Source of the DNA: Cryptomeria japonica
Lineage: Eukaryota > Streptophyta > Pinopsida > Cupressales > Cupressaceae
NCBI RefSeq assembly: GCF_030272615.1
Contig: NC_081411.1
Span: forward strand, 838,354,136 to 838,418,135
Length of the DNA: 64,000 nucleotides
Reading direction: 5' to 3'
The translations under genes and the position numbers were made by a program. Of this stretch, positions 34,056 to 46,418 are shown piece by piece (the stretch's first letter is position 1; every line of letters starts with the position of its first letter). The notes under the pieces were generated by a model that did not search any database, was not told where the DNA came from, and saw only the letters and a list, made by a program, of their open reading frames with translations.

Positions 34056-37000
34056 GTAGATGCTTGAATATTCTTCTTAGTGCATTAACATTAAATTTCT
34101 TAGGGGCTGGTTGAAATATTGCAACCATGTATATAGCTTGAACTATATCAGGGCTTGAAGTTGTAAGATACAATAGTCTTCCAATCAAGGATCTATACAA
34201 GATCTTATCCACACTAGGTGACTCATCATCTTTTCTCAACTTGCATCCTACCACCATGGGAGTACTAACCGGTTTGCTTTCCTCCATTTGAAACTTATTT
34301 AACATGTCCTTGGTATACTTAATTTGAGAGCTGAATATGACCTTATTCTTCTATTATATTTGCAAACCAATAAAATATGACAATTGTCCAAGCATCAACA
34401 TTTCAAATTCTAACTACATCTGATCAACAAATTCTTTGCACAGAACATCTTTGTTACCTCCAAATATGATATTATTTACATATACCACTACTATTATCAT
34501 GTGGTCTCCATCAACCTTGATATATAAATTGTTGTCAGCATTTCCTTTTTCTGAAACCTTGCTGATTTAAGTACTTATCCAATCTACAATACCATTCTCT
34601 AGGTGTCTGCTTTAGACCATATGATGCTTTCTTCAATATACTAACAAAGTTCTCATCTTCATGCAACTGAAAACCTTTAGGTTTCTCTATGTACACCTCT
34701 TCTTCTAGATTGCCATTCAAAAATGTAGATTTGACATCCATTTGATATACTTTGTATCCTTTATGGACTGAGAATGCTAAGAACATTTTGATTGCTTCAA
34801 GTATTGAAACTAGTGCAAATCTCTCCTCAAAGTCTATTCCCTTCAACTTGAGGATATCCCTTGCACACAAGCCTTGCTTTGTTCCTTATCACTTTGCCTT
34901 CTTCATTCAACTTGTTCCTATAGACCCATTTAGTTCCTATGACATTCTTGTCTCTTGGCCTAGGAACCAAATCCCAAGTCTTGTTCTTCTTTATTTGTTG
35001 CAACTCTTCTTCCATTGCCTTCATCCACTTCTCACTCTTGTTGGCCTCATCATATATCTTGGGTTCCATCTCAGTCATGAGGCATAAATTTACTTACTCA
35101 GTGTTTCTTTATCTTCTTCTAGTTTGTACACCATCATTCTTGTTGCCAATAATCTAATCCTTAGGGTGACTCTTTTGCACATATCTATTTGGGGCTTTGA
35201 TAGGTACTTCTTCATGTTCACTCTCAAATTGATCTTCATCTTCAACATATGGTTCTTCAATCTGAGTAATTGATTTTTGCCTTGCTTTGTGTATGTCTTC
35301 ATCTACTTTCACATGTACACTTTCAATTACCTTCTTTAGCCTTTAGTTGAAACACTTGTAGGCCTTGTTGTGAGTAGAGTAGCCTAAGAAGATACCTTCA
35401 TCACTTCTTGATTCAAAGCTTCCCAATCCATGTTCATCTCTTTTGATGAAGAATTTTCTACCAAACACCTTGAAATACTTGATTGAGGGTCTCTTATCAT
35501 ACCATAGTTCATAAGGTGTCATATTTTTGTTCACCCTTAGTTGGACTCTATTTAAGGTGTATATAGCAGTGTGAACTGCCTCTTTCCAATAAACATTAGG
35601 CAAATTTGTTTCATTTAACATTGTTCTTGCCATTTACTTGACTATCATTTTCTTCCTTTCCACAATGCCATTTTGTTGTGGCTCTTCCTTTCCACAATTG
35701 CCTTCTGATTCCATGCCTCTCATAGATAGTCTTTAAACTCATTTGATGTGAACTCATCTCCATGGTCTAACCTTAGGAATTTCAACTTGTAGCCACTCTC
35801 CTTTTCTACCATCTTCTTTAAGACCTTGAATGTCTCAAATGCTTGTGACTTCTCTTGCAATAAGGTGACCCATGTCATTCTTGAAATATCATCTATAAGT
35901 AGCATAAAGTATTTTTCTCCATTTAATGTTCTTGTCCTTATAGTACCACATAAGTGAGTATGAACAAGTTCTAGTGGCCTTATACTTGAGTATTCTTTAG
36001 TCTTGAAGCTTACTTTAGTTTGCTTCCCTCTTTGACACTCATCACATAAGGTGCTTGCAGGTTTGATAATCTGTGGTATGTTCCTTACATATCCTTTCTT
36101 GCTCACTTTAACCAAATTGTCAAAATTAATGTGTCATAACCTTATGTGCCATAGCCAATTCTCATCAACTTGTCCCATCATACATAGAGAATAAAAACAT
36201 TCCTTAAAGTTGTATACATTACCATATGTTCTCTTACCTTCTGCAACTAGTTCACCATTACTCCCTTTTCTAATTTTACAACCTTTGGAATCAAATGTAA
36301 ACTTATATCCTTTGTCACACATTTGACTCACACTAAACAGATTATGCTTCAGTCCTTCCACATAATAAACATCATGAGCTTTCAAGTTTCTATCTATGTT
36401 TAGAGTACCTTTACCCTTGATTTTGATTGATTAATTGTTTCCAAACCTTAAAGAGCCTCCATTCCAATCTCCAAGCTTTATATACTTCTTCTTACCACTA
36501 GTCATGTGGTTGGAGCATCCACTATTTACTAACCGCAAGTTTTTCCTTTTAGCATGTAGAGCAGTTTGAATAATCAAACTTGACTCAACCTTATTTTTAT
36601 CCTTTTTTGCCCAAACTTATTTTGTTTCTTTCTTCTTTTATGTTGTCCCATTCTATTTTGGTTTTGCATTAGGTCCAGATGTTGACATTGTCTTCTTTTA
36701 CTTAGCTATCCTAAGCTTACAATTTTTTTCAATGTAGGCCAAGTTTTTACAATGATAGCATTTAACATTTACATTGAATGATGAATTTGAAAAACTATTA
36801 TAGTATTGAGATACATTTCTCCTACATTGATAACAAATAACATTCATATCCCTGAGCTTCAAATTGATTTCTACTTCAAAAACTAGGTGGAGACCTATGG
36901 ATAAGCTTATAATCAGTAATTCTATGACCATAAGTATTACATTTATAGTAGTAGTCATGGAATTGTGGTACATACCACTCATTGTTGAAGGTGCTTCTCA

Positions 37001-37465
37001 TTTGTCTCCTTGGAGCAACATAGTTTGGTCTTCTAGAGCTCTTCCTTTTTGTATCCTTGACCTTTGTGAAGCCTCCATTATCAACATTGGCTTTTCTTTT
37101 AGGATCAACATGATGGTTCATAGATTTATTCTTTGTAGCAACAATGTATGTCTTCTTCTCATTGGGCCTGCTGATAGTGAAGATTTGTCCTTTACTATTA
37201 TCACTTGAAGAGACAAATTGTATTTCTTTATTTAATGAGTCTTTACCTATAGAACATTGACCAACATCAAAGCCAACACCCTTTGTGTCTCTAGAGTGCT
37301 TTTGTTTGCCTAGAATTTTATCCAAAGCATCAGTGTTTCCCTCATACTTGATTCTCACCTTGAGTTCATCTTTGCACTTTTGAAGTTCCTTTCTTAAATT
37401 TATAAGATCTTCTTTCAACTTTTGATACTCATTATCCTTTCTTTCTAAATCTGATTTTGTTACTT
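34051..37465 (-). pseudogene. Copia element, gag to RNase H start, split by the gypsy insertion
   Basis: Reading leftward: a Sirevirus-type gag C-terminus (coiled coil, DTKGVGFDVGQCS, knuckle remnant YKCNTYGHRITDY near 36900), a second knuckle CYHCKNLAYIEKNC, a protease end VYYVEGLKHNLFSVSQ, integrase (LCDECQRGKQTK, MLLIDDISR, LRLDHGDEFTSNEF), then MARTMLNETNLPNVYWKEA. Reverse transcriptase follows: NVIGTKWVYRNK and [15 protein letters not shown]. The RT centre reads YVNN instead of YVDD (about 34478). The fragment ends FKHLQG at the GCCTT junction and continues at 18329. Several frame changes and stops are present. The gag start is cut off at 37465 by a plus-strand LTR. Confidence 0.9.
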
Positions 37466-38729
37466 CATGTTGGCATTATGGATGAATTGATTATTTGTTG
37501 CATTGATGTTTTTTTATTGATGACGACACTAGCTGATATGGATGGTTACTAGCCAACAAGTTCTGGTTACCTGTAGAAGTTCTAGTGTTACCAATAGAAG
37601 AGACTATTTGTTGGACACTTCTGACATCATTGGATCAATAAAGATGCTCTATAAGCATGTTTTGGTCACTTGGTATTGGCTTGGTACTTGGATGTTATCA
37701 TACACTCTAGTAAACCCTTACTAGCACTAGTTTAAGGCTTTATCGGCAAAGCTTTTCATTGAGGAATCATGACAGGATGCACAATGGTGTTGGTGCAGCT
37801 TCTTCAAGGATTTCAAGATATTTAAGATGTTTGTTGATCATGCTTCAATTGCTTGAAGAAATTGGTTTGGCATGGTGGACCCAGAATAGGTCCAATACCT
37901 ATCTAGGTTATGGACCAGTAGCATGCTAACGTGTACTCTACATGTTACCGAGATGATTTGAGATGATTTATGGATTTGTTATTATTGTTTTGATCTTAAG
38001 ACAACATGGCATATCATTGTAAAATGGAATTATGTAATGACCTTATTGTAATATCTTTAGGTGGTTGACCTAATCGATTTAGGCCTTAGGGTTTGTATAA
38101 ATAAGAGGTAGAAACTCTTTGTAAAGTATCATGGTTATTGGAAAGGTCATGGTCAAGGAATGTAATGTGTGAATATTGTAATATCATTCAGGCAAAGGAC
38201 TTGGTCGATCATTGGTGATCGAATTGGATTTAGAAGAGGATTTAGTCTTCCAGCATTGAGCTTAACCAGGACTGTAATCAGACATAGTAGATGTTATTTC
38301 CAACAATTCACTCTATTGGATTATTGTACATTTATCTTGAGAAGGTTGTAGCCTCTCTATAGTCAATGAGACTCTTTTGTAATGAGCAGTACGATCTAGG
38401 CAATGTGCCTTCCTGCAAGTGCAGGCCCCTCATTGTAACACATGCTTTCTGCAGAAGTATCATCTGATTGTGGGTAGGCTTCCCACCGTGGTTTTTCCCT
38501 TTCCAATTTTTCCATGTACAAATCATGGTGTTATGTGGTATGGATTCTTTACATTGATTATCTTGTTAATTATTAAGTTGTATTGTTTACCGGTATCTAT
38601 TCCTACCGGTATTTGTATGTGCTTTACCAGTCTTTGATTTGTTTAAGGTCATATTGTGGATTAAAAGTTATAATCTGTTAACAACTGATTCACCCCCACC
38701 CTCTCAGTTGTTCATCAGTTATCCTAATA
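37466..38729 (+). repeat. Copia 5' LTR, family A, 1264 bp
   Basis: Starts TGTTGGCATTATGG and ends CCTAATA, followed by a primer-binding site. TATAAATA at 38096-38103 is a plausible promoter. A hairpin with a C-rich loop lies near its 3' end (38681-38711). It truncates the gag of the minus-strand copia on its left. Confidence 0.85.
38096..38103 (+). promoter_or_regulatory. LTR TATA box
   Basis: TATAAATA at about half-length of the LTR, as expected at the end of U3. Confidence 0.45.
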
Positions 38730-38743
38730 ATTGGTATCAGAGC
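38730..38743 (+). other. Primer-binding site, initiator-Met tRNA type
   Basis: ATTGGTATCAGAGC immediately after the LTR. Confidence 0.9.
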
Positions 38744-38786
38744 TTTGGTCTTCTTTTGCAGAAGTTAATTTCTTGAGGTAGATCAT

Positions 38787-39658
38787 ATGGCAACTAACAC
38801 TTCTAATCCACAGGTAGCTATTTTCAGAAGAGAAATCCCTAAGCTTGATGGAACAAATTATGGAATATGAAAAATTCAAATGGAGACTCATCTTAGATGT
38901 CTTGGAAAGGTTATTTGGGAGATCATTGAGAAAGTATACACACCTTATGATTTGGCATTTGGCAATCCTACTCTTGCAGACCTGGATAATAATATTGAAA
39001 ATGATTGCAGAGCTAGAGACCCCTTCTTGTGTGCACTTACTGATCAACAGATCATGGGATTGACCTACAAATCATTGGCTGAGGTTATATGGGACAAATT
39101 TTAAACTCTGAATGAAGGTGACCCTACTGTCAAAATTGCTAAACTTGATGGTTATTGGGTAAGATATGAAAACTTGAAGATGGAAGATAATGAAAGAATT
39201 GTTGTGTTTATGGAAAGAGTAAATGAGATTGTTATGCGAATTCAATGTTGTAGAGGATTTCTAAGTGAAGATGAAATAGTTTCTAAAGTCTTGAGAGCCC
39301 TTCCACTGGCTTACAAGATGAAGACAACTACAATTAATGAGTTAAGAACAATGACAAATACTTCAATCAATAGAGATATTCTGATTGGGAAATTATCTCC
39401 TTTTGAGCTTGAAGAATTTGGATCTTCTGGAGTTGTAAAGTCCGAACCTACTTTTCATGCATCATCTTCAATATCTACTAGCAAGAGTGATTGGAGAGCC
39501 CTATATTCAAAAGAACTAGAAGACATGAGGAAAGAAGATGAAGAGCTTGAGCAACTTGAAGCCTTATTTGCTAGAAGAGTACCTAAAGGACCAACTGGAA
39601 GTAAGTATGAAGGAAATGCACCTTTTAAATATTTTGCATATAATAAGATTGGTCATTC
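38787..39658 (+). pseudogene. Copia gag (UBN2 type), cut by an LTR
   Basis: ATG 38787 opens MATNTSNPQVAIFRREIP, then KLDGTNYGI with TGA at 38868 in place of a Trp. The frame continues with a TAA at 39102 to the block VRYENLKMEDNERIVVFMERV and ALPLAYKMKTTTINEL. The C-terminal charged region leads to FAYNKIGH, the beginning of a zinc knuckle. The knuckle is cut at 39658 by the next LTR. Confidence 0.85.
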
Positions 39659-40738
39659 TATTGGTATTATGGATGTGTTGCATTAGTTTTGTCATTGATG
39701 TCAACACTTATCCATATGGAGATCTACCTTGTTGATTTAGCATTATGGATATATTGGTTTACTGTTGAACCGACACATTGTGTTCACTGGCAAGCAAGTG
39801 ACTTTATGCACACTCACCAGTATATGGTTCACGGGCACTTGGAATGACATGGAAAACACTTCGTTATGTTGAAGACATCATTTGGACACTTTGTCAAGGA
39901 GATTCATTCATTGGTATATTTGTATTTGCATATTTGTTGTTACCGGCAAATAGGTCCAGAATAAGCATTGACAGGCTTATCTATTCTAGATCAGCACGAC
40001 ACGCTTTAGAGATGATTTATCAATGTTGTAAATGTATTAAGCTAACATGTTGAATCAGATATTGCATTGGTTATTGATTTACTTGCAAATTGTTTTTATT
40101 GTAATATCTTGTAGAGCCAACCTACTAAAATTGGTCTTAGGTTATGGTATATATGTAAGATCTTATTTGTAAGATCAAAATGCCATAGGGAAAAAGAAAT
40201 CATAAGAAGGTATATGCAAGAATAACCAGAGCTATACACGCAGACATCATTTGAAGGTTGTAGGAAGGTTTTTGTGAAGGAATATTAGAACTACACCGGT
40301 ACTGAATCAACATATGAAGATGCTATTTTGAGCAGTACATTTTTATTGGATTTAACCATCCAATTGTAGTCAGTATGACTCCTATTTGTGTTTCAGTAAG
40401 TGAGCTCTAGGCACTTGGCCTTTCTGCATCTGTAGAACCCATGTGTATACACATACTATCTGCAATAGTATCATCTGATTGTGGTTAAGGTTTCCCACCG
40501 TGGCTTTTCCCCTTACAAGGTTTCCACGTACAAATATTGGTGTTATATGTTGTGGATGTTATTGTCTTTCTGTTTCATGCATTAATCTTTATCGGTACTG
40601 CAATTAATTGATAAACTATCTACTGACATAAAGTTTGGTTTACTGGTATTAAGCATTAAGGTTGGTTAAGTTGTTTTTGGTTTAAATTTATTTGACAACT
40701 GATTCACCCCCCCTCTCAGTTGTCTTTGAGACCTAACA
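39659..40738 (+). repeat. Copia LTR, family B, 1080 bp
   Basis: Aligns with 42499-43591. It starts TATTGGTATTATGG (first G of TG changed to A) and ends CCTAACA. No primer-binding site follows; reverse-transcriptase sequence starts six bases later. The hairpin near the 3' end has 9-base arms, GACAACTGA and TCAGTTGTC. Confidence 0.85.
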
Positions 40739-40744
40739 AGTTGA

Positions 40745-42121
40745 ACTAAATGGGTATTCAGAAATAAACATAATGAAGATGGTAAGGTAATTAGAAACTC
40801 ACAGAAAGAGGGGATTGATGACAATGAAACCTTTGCACCGGTAGCTAGAATTGAGCCAGTTAGATTATTTCTTGCATTTGCAGCTCACAAGAACTATAAA
40901 GTATATCAAATGGATGTAAAATTTGTATTTCTAAATGGTGATCTTGAAGAGGAAGTTTACATTGAACATATTGATGGATTTTCCTTGACAAATGATAAAG
41001 ATATGGTTTTTCGATTAAGGAAAGCCTTGTATGGATTGAAGCAAGCTCCTAGAACTTGGTATGCTAGATTGGACAAATATATTTTGAAGCTTGGTTACAC
41101 TAAAGGAAATGCTGACAACAACTTATATTTCAAAGTGACTAATGATGACATCTTGGTTATTGAAGTTTTTGTTGATGATATCATTTTTGGAGGAGAATAT
41201 GGATTATCTAAAGACTTTTATAATAAGATGCAAGAAGAATTTGACATGTCTATGATTGGTGAGATAAAATTCTTTTTAGGATTATAGATTTTACAGACTG
41301 ATAAAGGTATATTCATATGTCAAACAAAGTACTTGAAGGAACTACTAAAGAAATTTGGTATGGAGAATTCCAAACCAATAAGTACTCCTATGACTACAAC
41401 TGATAAATTGACATTGAAGGATGATTCAGCTCTTGTTAATCCGACAAGATATAAATCTATGATTGGAGGTTTGTTGTAATTGACACAAACAAGACCTGAT
41501 ATAATGAATTTAGTATGTATTGTTTCAATATTTTAGAGTAATCCTAAAGAAAATCATGAATCAGCAGTGAAAAGGATTTTCGGGTATCTACAAGGCACAA
41601 AAAATCTTGGTTTATGGTATCCTAAAGATGAAAATTTTGATTTATGTGCATACACTAATGCAAATTGGGTAGGTGATGTAGATGACAGAAAGAGCACCAT
41701 TACTGGGGCATTCTTTCTTGGTAGCAGATTGATTTCATGGTTGAGCAAGAAATAGAGTTGTACATCATTATCAACAATAGAATCAGAATATGTTGCAGAA
41801 ACAACTAATTGTACTTAGGTATTATGGATTAAACAAATGTTGAAGAACATAAAGGTAAAATGCAAAGAACCTATAATCATTTATTGTGATAATTCAAGAG
41901 CAATTGATATATCTAAGAATTCGATATTTCACTCTAAAACTAAACATGTTTCTATCAAATATAATTTTTTGAAAGAGAATGTTGAAGCAAAAGAAGTGAG
42001 ATTGGTTTATGTGAATACTAAAGAGAAGATTGCAGATATCTTTACTAAGCCTTTGCCTAAGGAAACTTTTGAATATCTCAGAGAGAATCTTGGGGTAATA
42101 ACCTCACTGGTAGAGACTTAG
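40745..42121 (+). pseudogene. Copia reverse transcriptase and RNase H
   Basis: One frame from [14 protein letters not shown] runs through [47 protein letters not shown] and FVDDIIFGG to RNase H (YTNANWVGDVDDRKSTITG, STIESEYVA, IYCDNSRAID, IADIFTKPL) and the TAG at 42119. A short in-frame loss follows VIRNS, where the ARLVCKGY block should stand. Premature stops are TAG 41285, TAA 41477, TAG 41534, TAG 41753 and TAG 41816; the four TAGs all fall where Gln is usual. Confidence 0.9.
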
Positions 42122-42200
42122 ATAGATGATGATTGGCATCAAACTGGTAGAATTAACAGAGAAATCTTTTTCCAGATTTGATGGAGGAGAGCTACTTCTC

Positions 42201-42498
42201 AGGGGGAGTAGTTGGTTATAACAATTAGTTATTGTAACTAGTTCTATGAGTTGGTTGTATGTTCTAGTATTTGTATTTCTTTGGTATTTGATGTCAAAGG
42301 GGGAGAGATATCTATGGAAAAACATTATCCTATGGGGAGAGATTATTCATTGGGGGAGAGATATATACTCTCTGCATTTATCTTTTATTTCTGGTATTGA
42401 TCTATTCTGGAGATTGTTGGTCTTCGGTTTTTGGCATTCTATTTTGGCACTTAGATGTTTTTCCATCTTATGTTGTCATCAATGCCAAAGGGGGAGAT
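42201..42498 (+). other. Multiple polypurine tracts before the 3' LTR
   Basis: Purine runs at 42201-42210 (AGGGGGAGTA), 42296-42309, 42333-42342 and 42351-42360 precede the tract at 42487-42498 (AAAGGGGGAGAT) that touches the LTR. Reiterated tracts of this type are described for Sireviruses. Confidence 0.65.
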
Positions 42499-43591
42499 TG
42501 TTGGTATTATGGATGTGTTGCATTGGTTTTGTCATTTATGTCAACACTTATCTTCTGGAGATCTTTGGTTATGTTGAACCAACACATTATGTTCACCGGC
42601 AAGTTTAGTGACTTATGCACAGTCACTGGTATATCACTCACAAGCAGGTTATATTGTTCACCGGCATTGAGGATGACTTGTTATCATATGGAGATCACTT
42701 GGTTATGTCGAAGACATGGTTTGGATACTTGGTTTTGGTATTTTGGTTATTGGTCTAATCAGGTTGACATATTCACCGTTACCAGCAAATTGGTCTAGGT
42801 TATGGACTGGCATGCATTATCTATCCCAGATCAACATGACACGTTATGGAGATGATTTAATTAATTAGATATTATTGTAAATGTATTGAGCCAACATGAT
42901 GCATCACATCTTGACTTATTTGTAATTAGTTTAATTATAATATTCTTGGTAAGTCAACCTACACATTTGATCTTAGGTTTTGGTATATATGTAAGATCTC
43001 ATTTGTGAAATGATGGAATAGGAAGAAGGGAGATAATGGTATATGGTATATGGTTTTGTAACATGGTATGTGCAAATATTGAAGATCATATGAGAAGACC
43101 ATAGATAAGGTTCAAGGAAGGTTTGAAAGTGATTATCAGAGCTTAACTGGTACTGAATCCAGCATTGGAGATGCTACTTTGAGCAGTACATTATCATTGG
43201 ATTTAACCATCCAATTGTAGTCAGTGTGACTCCTATTTTGTGATTGACTAGTGAGCTCTAGGCGGTTGGCCTTTTTGCATGTGTAGACCCCATTTGTATA
43301 CACATACTACCTACAGTAGTATCATCTGATTGTGGGTAAGGTTTCCCACCACGGTTTTTTCCCTTACAGGGTTTCCATGTACAAATCTATGTGTTATGTG
43401 TTGTTGATGTTGTTTCTCTTCCTGTTCTATGCATTAAGTTTCACCGGTATTAATATTAACTGCTAATCTATCAACCGACATTAAGTTTGGTTTACTAGTA
43501 TTAAGTATCAAATTTGATTAAGTTATATTTGGGTTAAAATTAATTGACAACTGATTCACCCCCCCTTCTCAGTTGCCTCTGGGTCCTAACA
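42499..43591 (+). repeat. Copia 3' LTR, family B, 1093 bp
   Basis: Starts TGTTGGTATTATGG after the polypurine tract and ends CCTAACA. It carries the C-run hairpin at about 43546-43577. The following bases (TATCT) do not match those before 37466 or 39659, so no target duplication is visible. Confidence 0.9.
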
Positions 43592-43788
43592 TATCTCACA
43601 CCCTCGAATGAATTATTATGAGGTGTGCAAAGGTATTACTTAGTTTTTCCACCTCTTAATATATAAGTTCTCAAATTATGAAATTGGTAGCTATTATTGT
43701 TGGAGAAGCGAAGGGAACTGAAGGTAGGTCACACATCATGCTTAGTCAGCAGACTTCTAGATATGGGTGACACTTCTTTAGCCCAAGC

Positions 43789-46418
43789 TAACTTAGGAGA
43801 TTTTTTGAAAGAGCTAGAAACCCTGAAGCTAACTCAATAATGGAAAGAATTGTTAAAAGTGGCTTTATTGAAGTTGTTTCATTCCCAACTGCTGCCCCTT
43901 GCCCAAAATTAGTGATAGCATGTATGAATAGGTATGATGTTGGTAACAGGTGCATTAGGACTAGCAGTGGTGAATTATTGGTAGAAATCAACAGGGAAAC
44001 AATGATGGCTGCAATTGGAATTCCTAATAAGGAGCCATATGAAGATTGGTCCATTGGTACTTCATACGCATTATTCTCTAAGAAAAAAAGCACTTATAAG
44101 AGCATCGTTGCTAGGAATTGGCTCCTAAAAGTGTATAAAGGGGGTTCCTGGTTACCCAAACCTCTTACAAGAGAGCATTTCATAATGGAGGTGCAGGATA
44201 TTGTAATTTTATTAAACGTGATCAAAGGGAATTCACATGCTTTCTACTAGGAGGACCGGATGTATTTTTACATTCACGTATTGTTGGCTGGTGAAAAATA
44301 TCTTGACTGGGCATAGGTTATTGTTGAAAGGATTCACGAGGGTTTGAGTAGTTTTGTTGGAATGTTTGGTTTTTACATGTCCTCATATTTATTTTATATA
44401 CTGTCTTGTACTAGAGAGTGGCAAGGGTTACATCATGAGCCTTGGGTCGATGGCATGAAGGTTTATGATTATTATCCACACCTACAACAACAGAGATATG
44501 CTGAAAATGTTACTAGATGGAATGATCTTTTCGTAGGCAAACTTGTCTTTGAACTCCAGGGAGACATAAATAAAAGAATGTCAGCTGAAGCCATGAAGTT
44601 GGTCAGTATATATGGAAGCTATTTTATCCAATTTCCCAGATTTATCTACATTAGAGTAGGGGGATTTGAAGGTGAGCCATTCAAATTTCCCAGGTATGCC
44701 CTTGATAGCTATATACTTATTGAATTTTTCAGATAGCTTGCCCACATTGATAAAAAGTTAGGGGCGAAGAGTAAATCTAGAGTTGCCTTCCCAATTGAAC
44801 TTGGATATTATAGTTACAAATCTATCTCTGATGCTTTGAACCTAGAATTAGAGTTCAAGAAACTAAATTTACAGCCCTATATTGCCCTACGTAAGTTTGA
44901 TAGTAGAGGCTATACTATGAAACATTTAAATGTTGATGCCAATTTCTTTCATGAACCCCAATTAGAAGATTATTGGGAAAATTTCTGCGATGAATTTGAA
45001 GTAAGAAGGAGATTATGGTCAAGGTTCACTTTGCAGCAAATTCTTACAATGAGATTGTCAATAAATGTGACAGGAATACAAGAAGAAGAGGGGGAATATG
45101 TTTTAGATCATGAATTCAATGTATGGGTTCAAGGGCAACCCATCCCTGAAATTGATTAGGATAGGAGAGAATAAGAAATTATTCAAGACAAGTCCTTTAA
45201 TGTTATAAGGAGAATGAAGAAGTGGTTAAGGGACCGCAAATTTAGAAAGGAGCCAATAATTACTCCTAAAGAGATAACAGTTGGTTCACTTCATGCTGCA
45301 ACACAAATTCCTACTTCCTCCTCTAATATAATTATTGATATTGTAGGTGCCACAAGGTCGGAAGTTAGAAAAGTTCAAACCAAGAGGTCAAATAATTTCC
45401 CATTGAGTTCCTCAGCAGTTTGAGTCACCCTTTCAAGGAAAAGAAAGAGAAACAAGGAACCGACAATGGACCAGATTGTTGTGGACTTAGATTCAAGTGA
45501 GGAAACCAAGGTGGCCATGGATGAGAAAGTGTCAAATAATCCTGCAGTTTGGGACACAAATATGGAGAAAGAATCTGAAGAAAATCTAAATCCAATGAGC
45601 ACCATGACTGTTCTTGATCTACCTAATTATCAGACACCTCCACCCAAAGAAACTTCTAGTGTTTCTCGATGGCTCAGAGCTTCTATTGGCAAGAAACATA
45701 GTGTGGTTCCTATTACCATTCCCATGGAAGATATGGTTAGTAAGTGTCTTGGAAAAATATCAAAACCCAAAAAGCTTAAAACAACGACTATGATCAGGTT
45801 CAAAGAAGCCATATGATAGCTGAGTTTTTTTATGAATGGCTTGACTCCATAGTGCAGTAAGGCACATATTATATTTCTAGCTTAATCAAGGTATACGATA
45901 ATGCTATAGCCGTTAGTAAAGAGATGGAGTTTTAAGCTAAAACATAGGACAAAGAAAGAAATAAATGGGTAGTGGTTTTGGCACAAATGAATGATGTACA
46001 AAAATTTGGGATCATGAAATTTCTTGCCGAGAAGCTTGTGGATAACCTAGATGATAATGTACTGTATGTATTAAGGAAAAACATTGAATGGATAAACTCA
46101 ATCATCAAACAGGGTCATGAAGAATCCATCAAATTATTAAAAGGATTGAAAGAGCTCATCAATATGATGCTGAAAGATTTGAAATGCATTGATATACAAC
46201 TCTTGAAAGATGATGGACAAACATTTGAGCAAGCAGTTGACATGGTCAAAAATTTCAAGGAGAGAGTGTAGCTCATTAAAGAAACAAAGTCTCTAACTAT
46301 GAATGACTTCTCCAAGATGGCCAGGATCGAGTCAATGTTAGCAGTTTGCTTTGATCATCTAGAAGTGCATAAAATAAAATTCATGCAAGTTAACATAGAT
46401 AAAGAAGTCAGGAAATAA
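43789..46418 (+). pseudogene. Broken accessory ORF, copy 3
   Basis: The readable frame begins about 43789 (RRFFERARNPEANSIMERIV). It continues to 45816 with stops TAG 44248, TAG 44314, TAG 44734, TAG 45157, TAA 45172, TGA 45421 and TGA 45814, then in another frame from 45813 to the TAA at 46416. The N-terminal globular part includes INRETMMAAIGIPNKEP, comparable in pattern to copies 1 and 2, and long conserved-looking segments such as YYPHLQQQRYAENVTRWNDL. A Ser/Pro/Lys linker and a helical C-terminus (LLKGLKELINMMLKDLK) follow. This is the longest copy, about 870 codons. No membrane segment or enzyme motif is recognised. Confidence 0.6.

Noticed and set aside
37466-43591. A single intact copia element with paired LTRs
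   Set aside because: The outer LTRs belong to different families and the flanking bases do not match, so they are not a pair.
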